Part shown: positions 1 to 10,926 of the stretch, one piece after another
Numbering within the stretch: the stretch's first letter is position 1
Layout of the letters: every line of letters begins with the position of its first letter
Source of the DNA: Siphonodentalium dalli
Lineage: Eukaryota; Mollusca; Scaphopoda; Gadilida; Siphonodentaliidae
Length of the DNA stretch: 64,000 nt
NCBI GenBank assembly: GCA_032622095.1
Contig: CP136069.1
Coordinates: 182,395,122 to 182,459,121 of the forward strand
Direction of reading: 5' to 3'
Program-made: the position numbers and the translations under genes
The notes under the pieces: generated by a model
What the model was told of the DNA's origin: nothing
Seen by the model: only the letters and a program-made list of their open reading frames with translations
Databases searched by the model: none

Positions 1-600
1 CAATTTTGTCGCCTGGCTACCTGTTCAGCTTCAACAGCATTATTATTTTTTAATAGTACCTGTCCTCCCAGAGCCAATGACCCACATATCCTGTACATTG
101 CTAATTTGCTATGGCCCATCCCGCAGGTATAATATAATCCACCCTAAGTATAGCAGATAACGGTTTTATTCGAGATTAGAGAGATAATCATAAAGACAAG
201 AATCTACTACAGATGTTCGATATGCGAAATAAACGTTTCAATTATTCTTTATTACAATATCATAATTGTACAAAGCGCCACGCACACGAAAGGTGTGGAC
301 ATAATTTTACGGTTTTGGCATCATTGCTTCCATGTGATGGACGCCAGTGTTCCAATGAAGGTGCATGGCACCCATCAGGAGTTGGCGTTTCGTTGATATC
401 TGGTGAAATAAACCCCAGTCTCGGTAGACGTTACAAAAAGAAGACGTCATCCGGATTTACTAGCTATGGTATGACTTATATCTCCTGCTGAGAGCTTGAA
501 CACAACAAACGGCTTTACATCTATGGTATGACTTATTACGCCACCATGTGGTGTTTCTAGTGTGGCTGTTTGTCATATTCAGTGGTAGTCTCCAATTCTG
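1..600. other. No gene recognised
   Basis: No coding region is supported here. A short segment near 475-535 (starting atctcctgctgagagcttg) recurs near 2520-2575, so at least part of this stretch is dispersed repeat. The 92-codon open frame at 213-491 has no recognisable motif and is not called. Confidence 0.5.
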
Positions 601-912
601 TGGTCGAGTGGGCGAAGATTTTTTTTTTGTACCTTACTCAAATCGTACCGATAGAATCACGTAGATGCTGAAATTGTAAAGTTAACGCCACCGGTGTATA
701 ATATGTTTTTGAAAATATGACTCAATCGTATCGATAGTCAGGACAGGCTGAAATTGTAATCTTAAAGTCACCGGTGTAATAATATGTTGTTGAAAATATA
801 AATAATCTGATAGCCTGAAAATAATATATAACCCATTGGGAGCCCCCTGGTATAGTGAGGTGAATTATGGGTAATATTATGCCTGTTCTATTGTGATAAC
901 CGCCATCTTTTA
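601..912 (+). repeat. Direct repeat block, copy 1 (partner 1330-1678)
   Basis: This block and 1330-1678 share the same order of segments: a T-run followed by gtaccttactca, then two internal units of about 80 bp with the core tgctgaaattgtaa and a caccggtgtaataatatg-like tail, then a shared end with cgatcttttat/cgccatctttt. The two copies have diverged by scattered substitutions and small indels. No terminal inverted repeats or target duplications were found, so the mechanism is unknown. Confidence 0.75.
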
Positions 913-1329
913 TCTTCGGCGTGTTTTATGAAAATGTCAGCAAGATTTCTCCACTCGATTCTTTTAAAATGCATCCTAATCGGTCAAATTCTTTTGATAA
1001 TTCTATCTAAATACATCTTAGCTACTATTCGGATCTGCTGTCACGGTCGAAAAAGGTTTAGTTTGACCAAAACGGCTATTGACAAAAGTTTGTTTATAAA
1101 CTAGCGTACTCGATAAACCCGTAGTACCGGCACCTCGAAACAGTGCGCGGAACTGCGCAGAACTACGCGGAAGTGCGCGGTACAAATGCAACAGTTATTA
1201 TGCACAGGGGGAAGGTGGGGGTTGATTTAATACATGAGCTATAGTAGTAGACAGTCTTCAGTTGCGAATTTGTAAGGTTATTCCCGCCACGAAGTGGGTG
1301 GACACTAGTGTACAGATATGTATAGACTC

Positions 1330-1678
1330 CTGGTCGAATGGAGAAATATATTCTTGGATATGTTTTTTTGTACCTTACTCAATCGTACCAATAGAATCAC
1401 GTATATGCTGAAATTGTAAAGTTAACGGCACCGGTGTATAATACGTTTTTGAAAATATGATAAATCGTATCCATAGGGTCAGGACATGCTGAAATTGTAA
1501 ACTTAAAGTCACTGGTGTAATAATATGTTGTTGAAAATATAAATACTCTGATAGCCTGAAAATAATGTATAACCCTTTGGGAACCCCTGTGTAGTGAAGT
1601 GAATTGTGGGTAATTTTAATTGGAGCGCGCATGTCTGTTCTGTTGGAGACTTGGATTAACCGCGATCTTTTATTTTCT
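1330..1678 (+). repeat. Direct repeat block, copy 2 (partner 601-912)
   Basis: Second copy of the block at 601-912, offset by roughly 730 bp, with the same two internal 80-bp subunits. Open frames on both strands here are shadows of the repeat. Confidence 0.75.
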
Positions 1679-1736
1679 AGTCATCAAGTCAAAATTGTAT
1701 CGTATACACAATGTGTTTGTACCGATGGATGTATCG

Positions 1737-1804
1737 CGACTCGACTCGTTTTCGTGGTCATATAGGGCCTATATAACCTATGATCACGAAAACGAGCAGA
1801 GTCG
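1737..1804. repeat. Hairpin, arms about 28 bp
   Basis: The arms read cgactcgactcgttttcgtg (left) and its near reverse complement with one interruption (right, ending gagcagagtcg), around a loop near gcctatataa. It is isolated, and no copy of it was noticed elsewhere in the window. Confidence 0.7.
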
Positions 1805-2892
1805 GGATATCTGATAGAATTCCAGGAATTGTACATTCACTTCCAATAGTATAATAGTATAGATTCACTGCAATCTGCCGCGGAATTTCCCAAAATTGTA
1901 GGCTACTTTCAGTTTCATTTTCAATAGGATTTTCCACTTTCACTTTTCACTTTTACCACGCAAAGCGACCTTAGTTGACACATATATATGGCACACTGGC
2001 TGAGTCCATGACAAATAGTTTATGTAGAATGCTTCTTTCGTTTAATTAAAGCTCACCTCGTTAAAACGCATGTCAATCGTATTTGTTTACAAATTGCATT
2101 GGGTGCGACGATTTGCAGTAGGTCCCGATTTGTGGAGATCACTTTGCGGAAGTCCCCGAATTCGCGGAGGTCCCCTAAAATGGGCGATATATATAGATGT
2201 TAATAGGGAACGGGTGCGTATATGTCAATTGATACGTATCTTAAACAAATAACGACACGATCATCATAATAAAGGTCGGTTCTATCAATTATATATGCGC
2301 CGAGTTCACTTGGTGCAAATCAAACGGCGATAAATATTCTCGTGTGCCAGAAGGACTCCTTAAAGTTGTGAATAAGATGAATATTTATTAGATGGTATTT
2401 AACAAGCGCTAATATAGGCGCTAACTAATGAATAATATTTTATATTATAATTATATTATAATTTATATTTATGGCTAATATGATCTTGGTGGCGTTACCA
2501 TTTCTGACTATGGTTTTCTTGTATCTCCTGCTGAGAGCTTGAACACAACAAACGTCTTTACAGCTATGATATGACTTAAATCCCACGCGGGGAGCCATGA
2601 TGAAGACAACAATCAGCCGTCCATCTGTTATCGGCGCGTGATAGGTCTTGGCAGGTCTTGGTATGTCTTAGTAACCAAACTCGCGGATTCGAACACACCC
2701 ATGTTGTAGCTGTTAGGACCAAGTTACCGCATGTACACATCGGTCAGATGCTTAGCCCTTTCTAAACTAAATGGATTCTCTCAGCCAGTTATACACGTAT
2801 ATATTGTAACGGTCTATTATTCATTTGGAGGGGTATTCAGGAAAATTATCAGACAACAGTAAGATAAAAAGATAATACAAATGCAGACGTAT
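1805..2892. other. Non-coding stretch, dispersed repeat fragments
   Basis: No exon recognised. The segment near 2477-2575 combines a piece shared with 10480-10520 and 11226-11275 (atgatcttg..gcgttac) with a piece shared with 475-535. The TM7 exon of the receptor at 2977-3981 would be expected downstream on the minus strand, but no NPxxxPW-type coding segment was seen here, so it probably lies beyond base 1. Confidence 0.5.
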
Positions 2893-2970
2893 TCATTTGG
2901 CGGTAAATGTCCAGATAATAAGTTCAACAAATTGGTGGTATCTGGTGATAGTATATAGGTGTATCATCAT

Positions 2971-2976
2971 ACTCAC
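2971..2976 (-). promoter_or_regulatory. 5' splice donor of prostanoid receptor exon
   Basis: GTGAGT on the minus strand, directly after the codon for M335, phase 0. It fits the donor consensus well and lies at the family's conserved TM6 intron position, and it decides the exon end in preference to the read-through frame. Confidence 0.75.
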
Positions 2977-3981
2977 CATTAATGGTACATAACAGACGCT
3001 GAAAACCACCGTGACACCAACCAGCTGTACCACCATCTGTATTTCATTGAAACTTTTAGAATTCTTTCTGATCTTTCTAAATTCTCCATTTTTACTTGAC
3101 AACTTGTTCTGGTTATGAAGTAGTCTGATGAGAGTGACGGTGACCGTGGCGTTAGAGAAAAACGTCACGAACACTATAAGCAAGGATAGAATGGAATAGA
3201 ACAGATTAAACGCCAAGTTTGCTGGGACTTTGCTGTAATAGTCAACAAAACACCAAGTACGCGGCGGCTGAAGTTTATACAGTCCGAACCCCAGCACAGG
3301 TAACATCCCTACGACACATGGAATAATCCAGCATCCTATCAAGATAAAGTAGCCAAGGGTTGGGCCAAATTTTGCTTGGTGGATGTAAGGATGTCGAATG
3401 CTGATGAATCGCTCGAGACTCATTGCGCAGACGATGCACATAGTTGCCATGCTAGCAAACACCATCATGAAAGAAAAGTACTGACACATGACGTCCCCTC
3501 CTATCCACTGGAACCTGTTCACATAAACTGCGATGACAATTGGTGATATCATAATCGTCCCGGTTAAGTCCGTGCAGACCAGACCCATAATAAGTTTGTA
3601 GAATACACTTCGTTTCTGTTCTTTTGGTGCCATATACAGCACGAACAGAGCCAAAAGATTTCCGAACACGCCAAAGGCGAACATAATACTTGAGTTCATC
3701 ACGGTATGTTCGACATCAAATTCCTTGTATCTGGTGTCTGTCATGTTAACTTCGACCGACTCGAGTATTATATCATAAATAGAAGTTGTATTTACCGTGT
3801 CCACACTATCATAACCAGAAGTCACATTAACCGGATCCATAAGATCATAACCAGAAGTCATATTAACCGGATCCATAAGACCATAAACGGAACTCATATT
3901 AATTGGTTCATTTATAAGATCGTAACCGGATGTCATATTACTGGACGCCATCGATGCGTTTATCCCAATGATTTCCTCCAT
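2977..3981 (-). CDS. Prostanoid (EP4-like) receptor, first coding exon, partial
   Basis: Seven-transmembrane receptor for prostaglandin-type lipid mediators, expected at the plasma membrane and coupled to G proteins. The exon encodes 335 residues. Residues 1-98 are an ectodomain with tandem 12-residue repeats. TM1 carries N108 (FGNLLALFV), TM2 D138, and C166 lies at the start of TM3. The TM3 end reads SLERFISIRHP (ERF in place of DRY). The second extracellular loop has PPRTWCFVDYY, the prostanoid-receptor signature (QYPxTWCF in vertebrate EP receptors). TM4-TM6 follow. The open frame runs on to 2893, but a strong donor (ATG followed by GTGAGT on the minus strand, 2976-2971) sits right after SVCYVPLM. 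This matches the conserved prostanoid-receptor intron at the end of TM6, so I end the exon at 2977. TM7 and the tail are missing from the window. The start is the first Met of the frame. EP4 is the closest match by eye; another prostanoid subtype is possible. Confidence 0.9.
3775..3940 (-). repeat. 36-bp tandem repeat encoding N-glycosylation sequons
   Basis: Inside the receptor exon, about four to five units of 36 bp encode the pattern N-M/V/T-S/T-S-x-Y-D-x-x-D-x-V (receptor residues 15-75). Each unit carries one N-x-S/T sequon (N15, N28, N40, N52, N64), with further sequons at N8, N79 and N96. The unit length is a multiple of three, so copy-number changes keep the frame. Confidence 0.85.
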
Positions 3982-5223
3982 GCTATCAAATCTCCACGAT
4001 ATATAGACTTATAACCGAGTATGTTTTGTTATTAATTTCACTCCTCACAGAATGTCATTCCAGTGATGGGAACTCGCGCGCTATCATCCATATATGTTAT
4101 CGATCAGAGAGTGTCCAGGCGCGTTAGTGGCACATCCATGCGTCAACTATGCACTGTGTTCTGTAAATATCGCACTAGACTATTGTATATCTGATCAGAC
4201 GTGTTAATGGCATATGCACCAACTATAATACAGTGTATATGCAGTGTATTAACAACAGTAAAACAAGTTACGCAACGCATTAAGTCCCACGGCATTGGAA
4301 GAGCAGATGTTCGATTTGATAAGTACAGTGACTCGGTATTAATGCTGTTAGTTGTTCCTGATGGGACCACAGTGCACGTGAGTCAAAAGTTCAAAGTTAA
4401 TCAGAAATAATGATGATAATCTCCACATGAATTGAATCCACAGGATTCCAAAGTTGGTGACGTGTTAACACTCAAATCGCCAGCCCTAGTGTATACTGCA
4501 CAGGTGGTCCCTTTGTCTCGCTTTATATATCCATATCTTGTCAGGAAATCGTGGTCAACTGGAGGATAATTATTTGCCAGGCGTTTGGCGACGTTGTGGA
4601 AATGGGTGGATTTAGCTGGCCATGTGTCAACGGCGCTGACATCAGAAGTTGCATTAAACGAACGAATTGTCTTTGGGCTTCTACGAAGATCAATGCGAAA
4701 TTACTCTCTAAATTGTTGTCTCGCGCTTTTGTTAAAACACTGCGCCAAGAACAATATTCAGCTTTCAGACGACAATTTCATAACACTACAATTTACTTGT
4801 CGATATAGCTCACGTTCATTAGAGTAATGACTTGTTTGAGATGGAACCGGGAAGCAGGTAGGTAGGCCTAGGTTGTGGGAGAGTCCAATTTCCTTCGCCG
4901 CATCCTGTACTGGGAGATCCTTACTCAATCAGTGCATTAGTGTTTGTGTCGTGAACCTGTAATAAAAGAGAAATCTAAATCCATTAGCTTCTACACGAGA
5001 TACAAAGTGTCGGGATGTTAAAACGGAAACATGACGTCACACGGTTATAGCTTTCGTGACTGGTTGTAATTAATTTTCGTTAGTATGGGATTTTTTTTCA
5101 TAATGAATGTTTCTATAAAATGTGCTTTGTGTATGAAGTGACTATAAATATTTCGATTAGTAACAACTCGTTAACTCGTCCATCCTATATAATATAAACA
5201 TTATTAACGAGAGGTGTCAGGTA
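3982..5223. other. Upstream of receptor; no gene recognised
   Basis: This should hold the receptor's 5' UTR or promoter region. Overlapping open frames at 4551-4827 show no recognisable domain. No clear TATA or initiator element could be assigned. Confidence 0.4.
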
Positions 5224-5688
5224 ATATGTGACCCGCCATATCAAATCCAGTCGTAAGTCGGGATTTTGTTTACCCTGTGCCAATGCATTCTCTTATATAT
5301 GCGAGTCGACCATAGGTCGCCTCGCATATATAAGAGAATGCATTGGCCTAACAATTTTGTATCATGTTTTTTAAATAAATGTTTCTTACAATTTTTAGGA
5401 CATAAAATAAAAAACATCCATTACCCTGCAGGGAGCCCCACACATATATAGAAGCATATAGAAGAGTGTCGTCTGCTCATGTTTCTCTGGGGCTCTGTGT
5501 GGGTGAAATTATAAAATTGTTAAAGAATAAAAGAACAAATTATTAAAATTGTAAAAAATTGTTAGGCCAATGTATTCTCTTATATATGCGAGGCGACCTA
5601 TGGTCGACTCGCATATATAAGAGAATGCATTGGCACAGGGTAAACAAATCCCGACTTACGACTGGATTTGATATTGCGGGTCACATAT
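5224..5688. mobile_element. Double-hairpin foldback element, TGTGACCCGC-type ends
   Basis: Outer inverted repeats of about 55 bp (left begins atatgtgacccgcc, right ends gcgggtcacatat, both running to the junction CCCTGTGCC / GGCACAGGG) enclose two 69-nt hairpins, 5279-5347 and 5566-5634, in opposite orientation. Each hairpin has 27-bp outer arms (starting gccaatgcattctctta), one T/C mismatch, a 5-bp inner stem cgacc/ggtcg and an ATA loop. The spacer is AT-rich and holds an extra GC-richer piece (5420-5500) absent from other copies. The outer arms do not match those of the TTAA-flanked copies. Confidence 0.85.
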
Positions 5689-6169
5689 GAAGGTGTACAT
5701 TATGTAATTCCGAGAGTTGTAGCCGTTGATTAGATTACCCACAACAAGTATACGCGGAACGAGTGTAAATGTACTGTGTGGTGATTAGTAAAGAGATTCC
5801 AGATGTAGATAGTGGCCAAGCTACATGTATATCACTGTCGCTATCCACCCATGGACACCGATGCTGTTAAAGTGCCAGGCTATACACGATTCTTGTGAAT
5901 TCGGGGAAACACTCGTGCAATAATATTGTGCAATAATGTCGTGCAATACTATTCATCAAAAGTAATTGATCACGGTAGTAATATGATTGTGTTTATAACA
6001 GTCCAAACGTGATCAGTTTCCCAAACTAAATGGCCGGATGTGCGTGGGACTGTTATTTTGCCTATAAATTCAATTCCATTACACGAATGACTCCAGATAT
6101 CACGTGCATGCAGCCAACTCATTATCAACGACTCGGCAATTTCCGCTTCGCTCGGAAATAACCTTTTCC
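5689..6169. other. No gene recognised
   Basis: No coding or repeat structure identified apart from a short self-similar run near 5920-5945 (gtgcaataat). Confidence 0.4.
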
Positions 6170-7166
6170 TTAAGGGCTTTGTGGACCCAATTTTCCCAAA
6201 ATGTCCCAAAATTTTATAGAGTCCAAATAAAGGATTCTGTTCATGTATATTAGTCATAATATAAACCGAGCCCATTGATACAACATTTTGAGAGTATACT
6301 TCATGGTGGATTATGTTAGAAATACAAAATGTGAACTTTATTGAGATTTAAAAAAAAAATAATTTAGAGGCAATGGTCCAAGAAAAACAAAGTCCAAATT
6401 TAAGAATCAAATATGGGAATATGTACTGAACACTGTGATGAATGATGTATTACAAAAAGAATATTATATTTCTTGAGTGTTCTTTGATAAAATGACTTTG
6501 AACCGGTTGTTGACAAATGATATATACTTGCTTGCATGTTGGCTATGTGGGTGGTAGCAGGCACGGGTTAACAGCTGGCCATTGTAACTGCTCTGGACTC
6601 TGTTGACAATAGAATGCTAATCCTCAATCATACCCCTGCCATAGCCACAGTAATTCTAGTAAGTAGGTCACCACTCACTCAGGGTGAACAGGCATGTTGT
6701 AGTTTGACACGTGTTGACACTGGTAAAAAGCCATTCAAATCGGAATGGACATCAGCCATGAAAGGTTGACCCATTAACTGCTGCCTCTCAGTCAACCATA
6801 TTCTGAAGTTAGTATATCATTTGTCAACAACCGGTTCAAAGTCATTTTATCAAAGAACACTCAAGAAATATAATATTCTTTTTGTAATACATCATTCATC
6901 ACAGTGTTCAGTACATATTCCCATATTTGATTCTTAAATTTGGACTTTGTTTTTCTTGGACCATTGCCTCTAAATTATTTTTTTTGAAATCTCAATAAAG
7001 TTCACATTTTGTATTTCTAACATAATCCACCATGAAGTATACTCTCAAAATGCTGCATCAATGGGCATGGTTTCTATTATTACTAATATACATGAACAGA
7101 ATCCTTTATTCTGACTCTATAAAATTTAGGGAAATTTTGGAAAAATTGGGTCCACAAAGCCCTTAA
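6170..7166. mobile_element. TTAA-flanked foldback element with ~356-bp terminal inverted repeats
   Basis: The left arm 6170-6527 and right arm 6812-7166 are near-perfect inverted copies, with a unique spacer of about 285 bp. Each end has TTAA followed by the terminus GGGCTTTGTGGACCCAATTT. The duplicated TTAA fits a piggyBac- or Kolobok-type transposase acting in trans. No transposase coding was seen, and the minus-strand open frame at 5970-6275 crosses the left end and is not a gene. The element is non-autonomous. Confidence 0.88.
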
Positions 7167-7479
7167 ATATACACCATAATCGCCAGTTGGGAGTGGAGCG
7201 GGCAAGTCGCATTAATGTTGCGTCTTGTCGATGTTCCTCTTGGTTGCACCCGGATTGGTCGTGAGTTGTGTGGTCGTCCTGCGAAGGACTTAGCCGCCCG
7301 AGCTATTCGGACTGAGTGAGCTCGTACCCAGCAACGGATTATGGACTTAATCCCCGCTGCTGCTGTTGTCGCCGCCTTGGACACATTTCGAGTTGTGGAT
7401 ACCCTTAGTTGGCCTCTACATCGGACACATGGGAGGCTTCTTGCATATGTGTGTGGAGTACAGAACTGAAGCTGATGAA

Positions 7480-7653
7480 AACGACCATGGGCCCGCGGTT
7501 CTGCGCAGGAATGTTACCACCGGAGTAGAGAAGGGGAAGAAGAAAACAAAGACCCCTTCCCGAAGACGCAGGAACGCAGTTCGAAGGGCCGAGTGGAGAA
7601 AGAAGAAGACAGCTGTCGATCTACCAGCTATCCCTTCCCAGTCGGCTGACTGA
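7480..7653 (+). pseudogene. Possible retroelement ORF1/gag-like basic fragment
   Basis: The frame encodes a strongly basic stretch (TPSRRRRNAVRRAEWRKKK) like the basic motif seen before zinc knuckles in ORF1 proteins of invertebrate non-LTR elements. It is only about 60 codons. The frame breaks upstream and ends at TGA near 7651. A downstream frame (7725-8237) is rich in Ser/Thr/Gln from CAC/CAA repeats and shows no domain. The assignment rests on composition and is weak. Confidence 0.25.
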
Positions 7654-7854
7654 CGTGAACCAGCCCTTTGAAGCTGCCGGCAGATGATATATCTGGGAGA
7701 CGCACATAAGGCCCCTCCTGTCCAGTGATCACAGTCAGTGGATCAGGGGAGACATATATCATCACAGCCACCCATGCCGCTGGCTTAGATGTGAACATGG
7801 ACACCTTGCCACCATGGACACCGGAATGCCATCAAGACCCGATGCCCCCCATCT

Positions 7855-8052
7855 CCAGCAGCAGCAACAGCACCACCACCACCACCACCAGCTCCACTGT
7901 ATCTGATGTGGAGCTCTACAATTCTACCAAGAAGGCACGGGGGATATGGCCGGAGAACTACTGGCAGAAACCCAATCAGCATTCAAAGGACAAGAACATC
8001 ATCATGCCATATCCCTTCCAGAAACAACACCACCACCAACAACAACAACAAC
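7855..8052 (+). repeat. CAG/ACC/CAA trinucleotide-rich stretches
   Basis: Two short impure trinucleotide runs, accaccaccaccaccacca at about 7873-7892 and accaccaccaacaacaaca at about 8030-8050, lie within an open frame. They explain its Thr/His/Gln-rich translation. Confidence 0.7.
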
Positions 8053-8510
8053 TGATAGACAGGAAAAGAAGGCAAACAAAAAGAACAAATAATCTATATA
8101 ATTTTCATTCATTTTTCCCCTGTTCATTCCATGTGAAATGTTTAACCGTTTCGTGGCCTCTCCAAAAATATCAAAGTGGGTTGTTGGGGAGGGGGACAGC
8201 CTTCCAAATCCTCTTGGGTCATTCCCCAAATCCTTGATAAAGGCAAATATACAATATATGGCCCTGGTAATAAGGAGATCGAATTTACCCGTTAGCGCAC
8301 ATATGTGAATGGGGCAGAATTTATTCACTGCATGGCTGTGCCAAATTTAATTATGCATTAACCCTTTACCCAACAAACCGGCCAAAACCGGCCAAATAAA
8401 GCTTCAACAGCCTAAAATATCTTCGGTCTGTCTCAATAGAACCATACAAATATGGATATCATTGGAACCGGCTCCTTGACCACATTGTGATAGTTACAGT
8501 TATGCCCTGT

Positions 8511-8579
8511 GCCAATGCATTCTCTTATATATGCGAGTCGACCATAGGTCGCCTCGCATATATAAGAGAATGCATTGGC
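8511..8579 (+). repeat. 69-nt hairpin (core module, forward)
   Basis: 27-bp arms gccaatgcattctcttatat..gag / ctc..atataagagaatgcattggc, a T/C mismatch, then cgacc-ATA-ggtcg. Identical copies are at 5279, 18888 and 53780. Confidence 0.92.
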
Positions 8580-8658
8580 CTAAAAAAAATCTTTTTTTAA
8601 CACTTTTTACCATTTTATCTTACATTCTTTAACAATTTTATAATATTTAATGTGTTAA

Positions 8659-8727
8659 GCCAATGCATTCTCTTATATATGCGAGGCGACCTATGGTCGA
8701 CTCGCATATATAAGAGAATGCATTGGC
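8659..8727 (-). repeat. 69-nt hairpin (core module, reverse)
   Basis: Exact reverse complement of the hairpin at 8511-8579; together they form the paired module. Confidence 0.92.
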
Positions 8728-8757
8728 ACAGGGCCCTTCTATTGGGTAAAGGGTTAA

Positions 8758-9258
8758 ACGGTGATAAAACTATAATAACTAGCTGAAACATCGTCCATCT
8801 TGCGCTGGTCTTTGCAAATCTTCGTGAATAGACATCTCGATTGTAGTCGATTTGCACCAACTAATACAACCAGTATTACAATATTTCACAATATATGTTT
8901 TTTAATGTTTGACACGCGCAATGGGTTCTCCTGGTTGTGTTCATATTATCCGAAAACCGCGAAAATGACAACTTAAAAAAATAACGGTATTTTTATTTCT
9001 TAAAAGCATCTTAACATAGCATATTATATACATCAGGACCACTTGATCAGGAGTGTTATAAGCTACAAGCTAGAAGCCAAAAGCGGAACATCTCTATATC
9101 TGTTTTTATTTTCTATAGTTAGATATACAACTGTATAGCCGTATCCATATACATGTATTATGTTCTAATCATCATTATTGTTGAAAAATGAATTGACGTT
9201 ATATATATATCGGAGCGGGGCAAGCACGTGTGCTCCAATTCATATTGTCATTTCTTAT
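8758..9258. other. Non-coding; fragment shared with PGAP2 intron
   Basis: Around 8925-9000 a piece containing ccgcgaaaatgacaac matches, in reverse complement, 60050-60130 inside the PGAP2 intron. It is part of the same composite repeat whose inner MITE follows at 9259. Confidence 0.6.
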
Positions 9259-9733
9259 TCGCGGTGGAGACTCACGTGGTTTCGAATTGATGAGTATCAC
9301 GCATTCAAGATAGCCGAGGCGATCTCAAACGCGACCAGAAACGAGGAAAACGGTAATAAACTAGGATAATGATATATTACGTATATATTTTGGCAGCTAT
9401 GAGTATATGCTATAAATGTTTTCAAACAAGCTGATACATCATTTGTGCCCAAACTCACAGTTGTTTGCTCTAAAATTCTGGCCAAAGTTGTCTGTCGAAG
9501 GATTCTACTTGATATATGGACTTGTGTATTCCACGAACTTCCGACTGGCAACTTTGGTCAGAATGTAATAAAAAACTACTGAGTATTTCCGAACAAATAA
9601 GGTGTCAACTTGTTTTTAAAATAAAATAGCATATGTTCCCAACGTATGTTTTGTGTCAGTTCCTCATACATTATATTTTTCAGCGTTTGCACATTTTGAA
9701 TGCGTGGTACTCACCAACCTCGAAACCACCGTG
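9259..9733 (+). mobile_element. MITE, second copy of the 60296-60766 family
   Basis: About 475 bp with inverted ends (left gcggtggagactcacgtggt, right ccaacctcgaaaccaccg) and an interior collinear with 60296-60766 (for example cactcacag-ttgtttgctct, tgtgtattccacgaac, ctgagtatttccgaacaaat). The two copies have diverged substantially, so this is an old family. No coding sequence. Confidence 0.8.
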
Positions 9734-10167
9734 TTATTTGGTAATTAAATATTTTTAAAGATCCACGGTCCGAATTGCCACCAAATGATGCATAATCTTC
9801 CGCTTACCAGACAAAACGAAAAAAAAAGCACAAATAATAATCACATTTACCATCATTCGTATCACAATCGAAAATCCACAAAACCCTTCATACATTTAAG
9901 TAATACGTCGAAAACGATCACAAAATATCATAACTGATAACGCTCTTTATTATCTACCGCTTTTGGGCAACGGAAGCATGAACGCTCTTTATAACTGGCG
10001 CAATCATTGAAATTCTACTGGACAGACAAAAACTTCAACACGACATGTTAAAACTTCTTCTTTTGACAGTCGATATATGGTCATCAAAACTAACTTCACA
10101 GTAATTGGCTCATGTGTCCTATTATAGCTGATATATATATACAATGTATGGTAGATTTTTGATGCAG
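9734..10167. other. No gene recognised
   Basis: AT-rich sequence with no supported feature. Confidence 0.4.
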
Positions 10168-10520
10168 CTGCGTGTTATTTCGCGCTCCGTCTGTATAATG
10201 TTTCGCTGATTCTTGGTATAAATGGGCCGTGGGCGTTTTATTTAGAGAAATGGGAATTTTTGGGACGGATTAAAAGTCGAACTGCGACCCGGAGGCCGAG
10301 TCCGGTGAAAGGTGTAGTTGGGAATTCTGGTGAGATGCATGAGAAACCTTCAGTGATAAGCCGTATATATAGTTGTAATACTTTGAAGGATTAGTTGTTT
10401 TAACGGAATTATGAGTTGGTCATTCAAGAAACCAATATATTATATATTCTATAATTACAATCGTGGGTATATAATACATGATCTTGAGCGCGTTACAATT
10501 TCTGGCATTGGTTTTCTGGT
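10168..10520 (+). repeat. Direct repeat, copy 1 (partner 10927-11275)
   Basis: About 350 bp shared with 10927-11275, running from atttcgcgctccg through gtcgaactgcgacccggagg to gattggttttc-like sequence. The 3' end also matches 2477-2520. Small indels separate the copies. The 166-codon frame at 10527-11027 runs between and into the copies and has no domain. Confidence 0.85.
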
Positions 10521-10926
10521 ATGTAATTGTCTGCGAGATATGCCCTAGTGTTGCCCTGCATGCTTCGGTGGTCGTGTGGTATTGACGTCGGACGTTTGGG
10601 TAGCAAGGCGCGACGAAAAATGTGGAATTATCTAAAAAACACAATCATGCATGCAGGTGTATATATATTGAAGGGTTATGACGTCAACTCGGACAGGGCA
10701 TCTTTAAAGTCAGACGTAGATCCCATGTGTATCAGTTCTACAGTATCCATGGTTACCATATATACCATTGTTATTACGATCACTAACATGACCTCACATC
10801 CTCTATTTGTCATCTCTACAGTTTCTTATGTTACCATACCATCATTAAAAGTAGACGATCAGAGCATTCACCTCCCGTTTCCAGACGACCCAATGTTTAC
10901 ACGGTGTCGTGTGCATAGACCATGCG

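Larger units (their letters stand above)
8358..8757 (+). mobile_element. Double-hairpin TTAA element, subfamily A, long-left form
   Basis: Ends are TTAACCCTTTACCCAACA and its reverse complement, with TTAA at 8358-8361 and 8754-8757. Between the left end and hairpin 1 lies about 120 bp of extra sequence with a doubled ccggccaaaaccggcc. The right side goes almost directly from hairpin 2 to the end. Hairpins are at 8511-8579 and 8659-8727 and are inverted relative to each other. There is no coding capacity; open frames across the hairpins (translating as CQCILLYMR) are shadows. Confidence 0.9.

Noticed and set aside
2660-2730. B-box-like GTTCGAATCC on the minus strand near 2690-2700
   Set aside because: No matching A-box at the right distance and no cloverleaf could be drawn, so neither a tRNA gene nor a SINE head is supported.
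2893-2976. Read-through extension of the prostanoid receptor frame (27 residues)
   Set aside because: It lacks TM7 features and begins exactly at a consensus GTGAGT donor at the family's conserved intron position, so it is treated as intron.
4551-4827. Two overlapping open frames, one helix-like (ATLWKWVDLAGHVSTALTSE)
   Set aside because: No recognisable domain, no clear splice sites and no homologous copy in the window; not enough to call an exon.
5266-5451. Open frames reading LCQCILLYMRVDHRSPRIYK at every double-hairpin copy (also at 8615-8860, 18730-18963, 53866-54144 and 61494-61784)
   Set aside because: They are translations straight through the palindrome and differ downstream at each site; conservation is of the hairpin, not of a protein.
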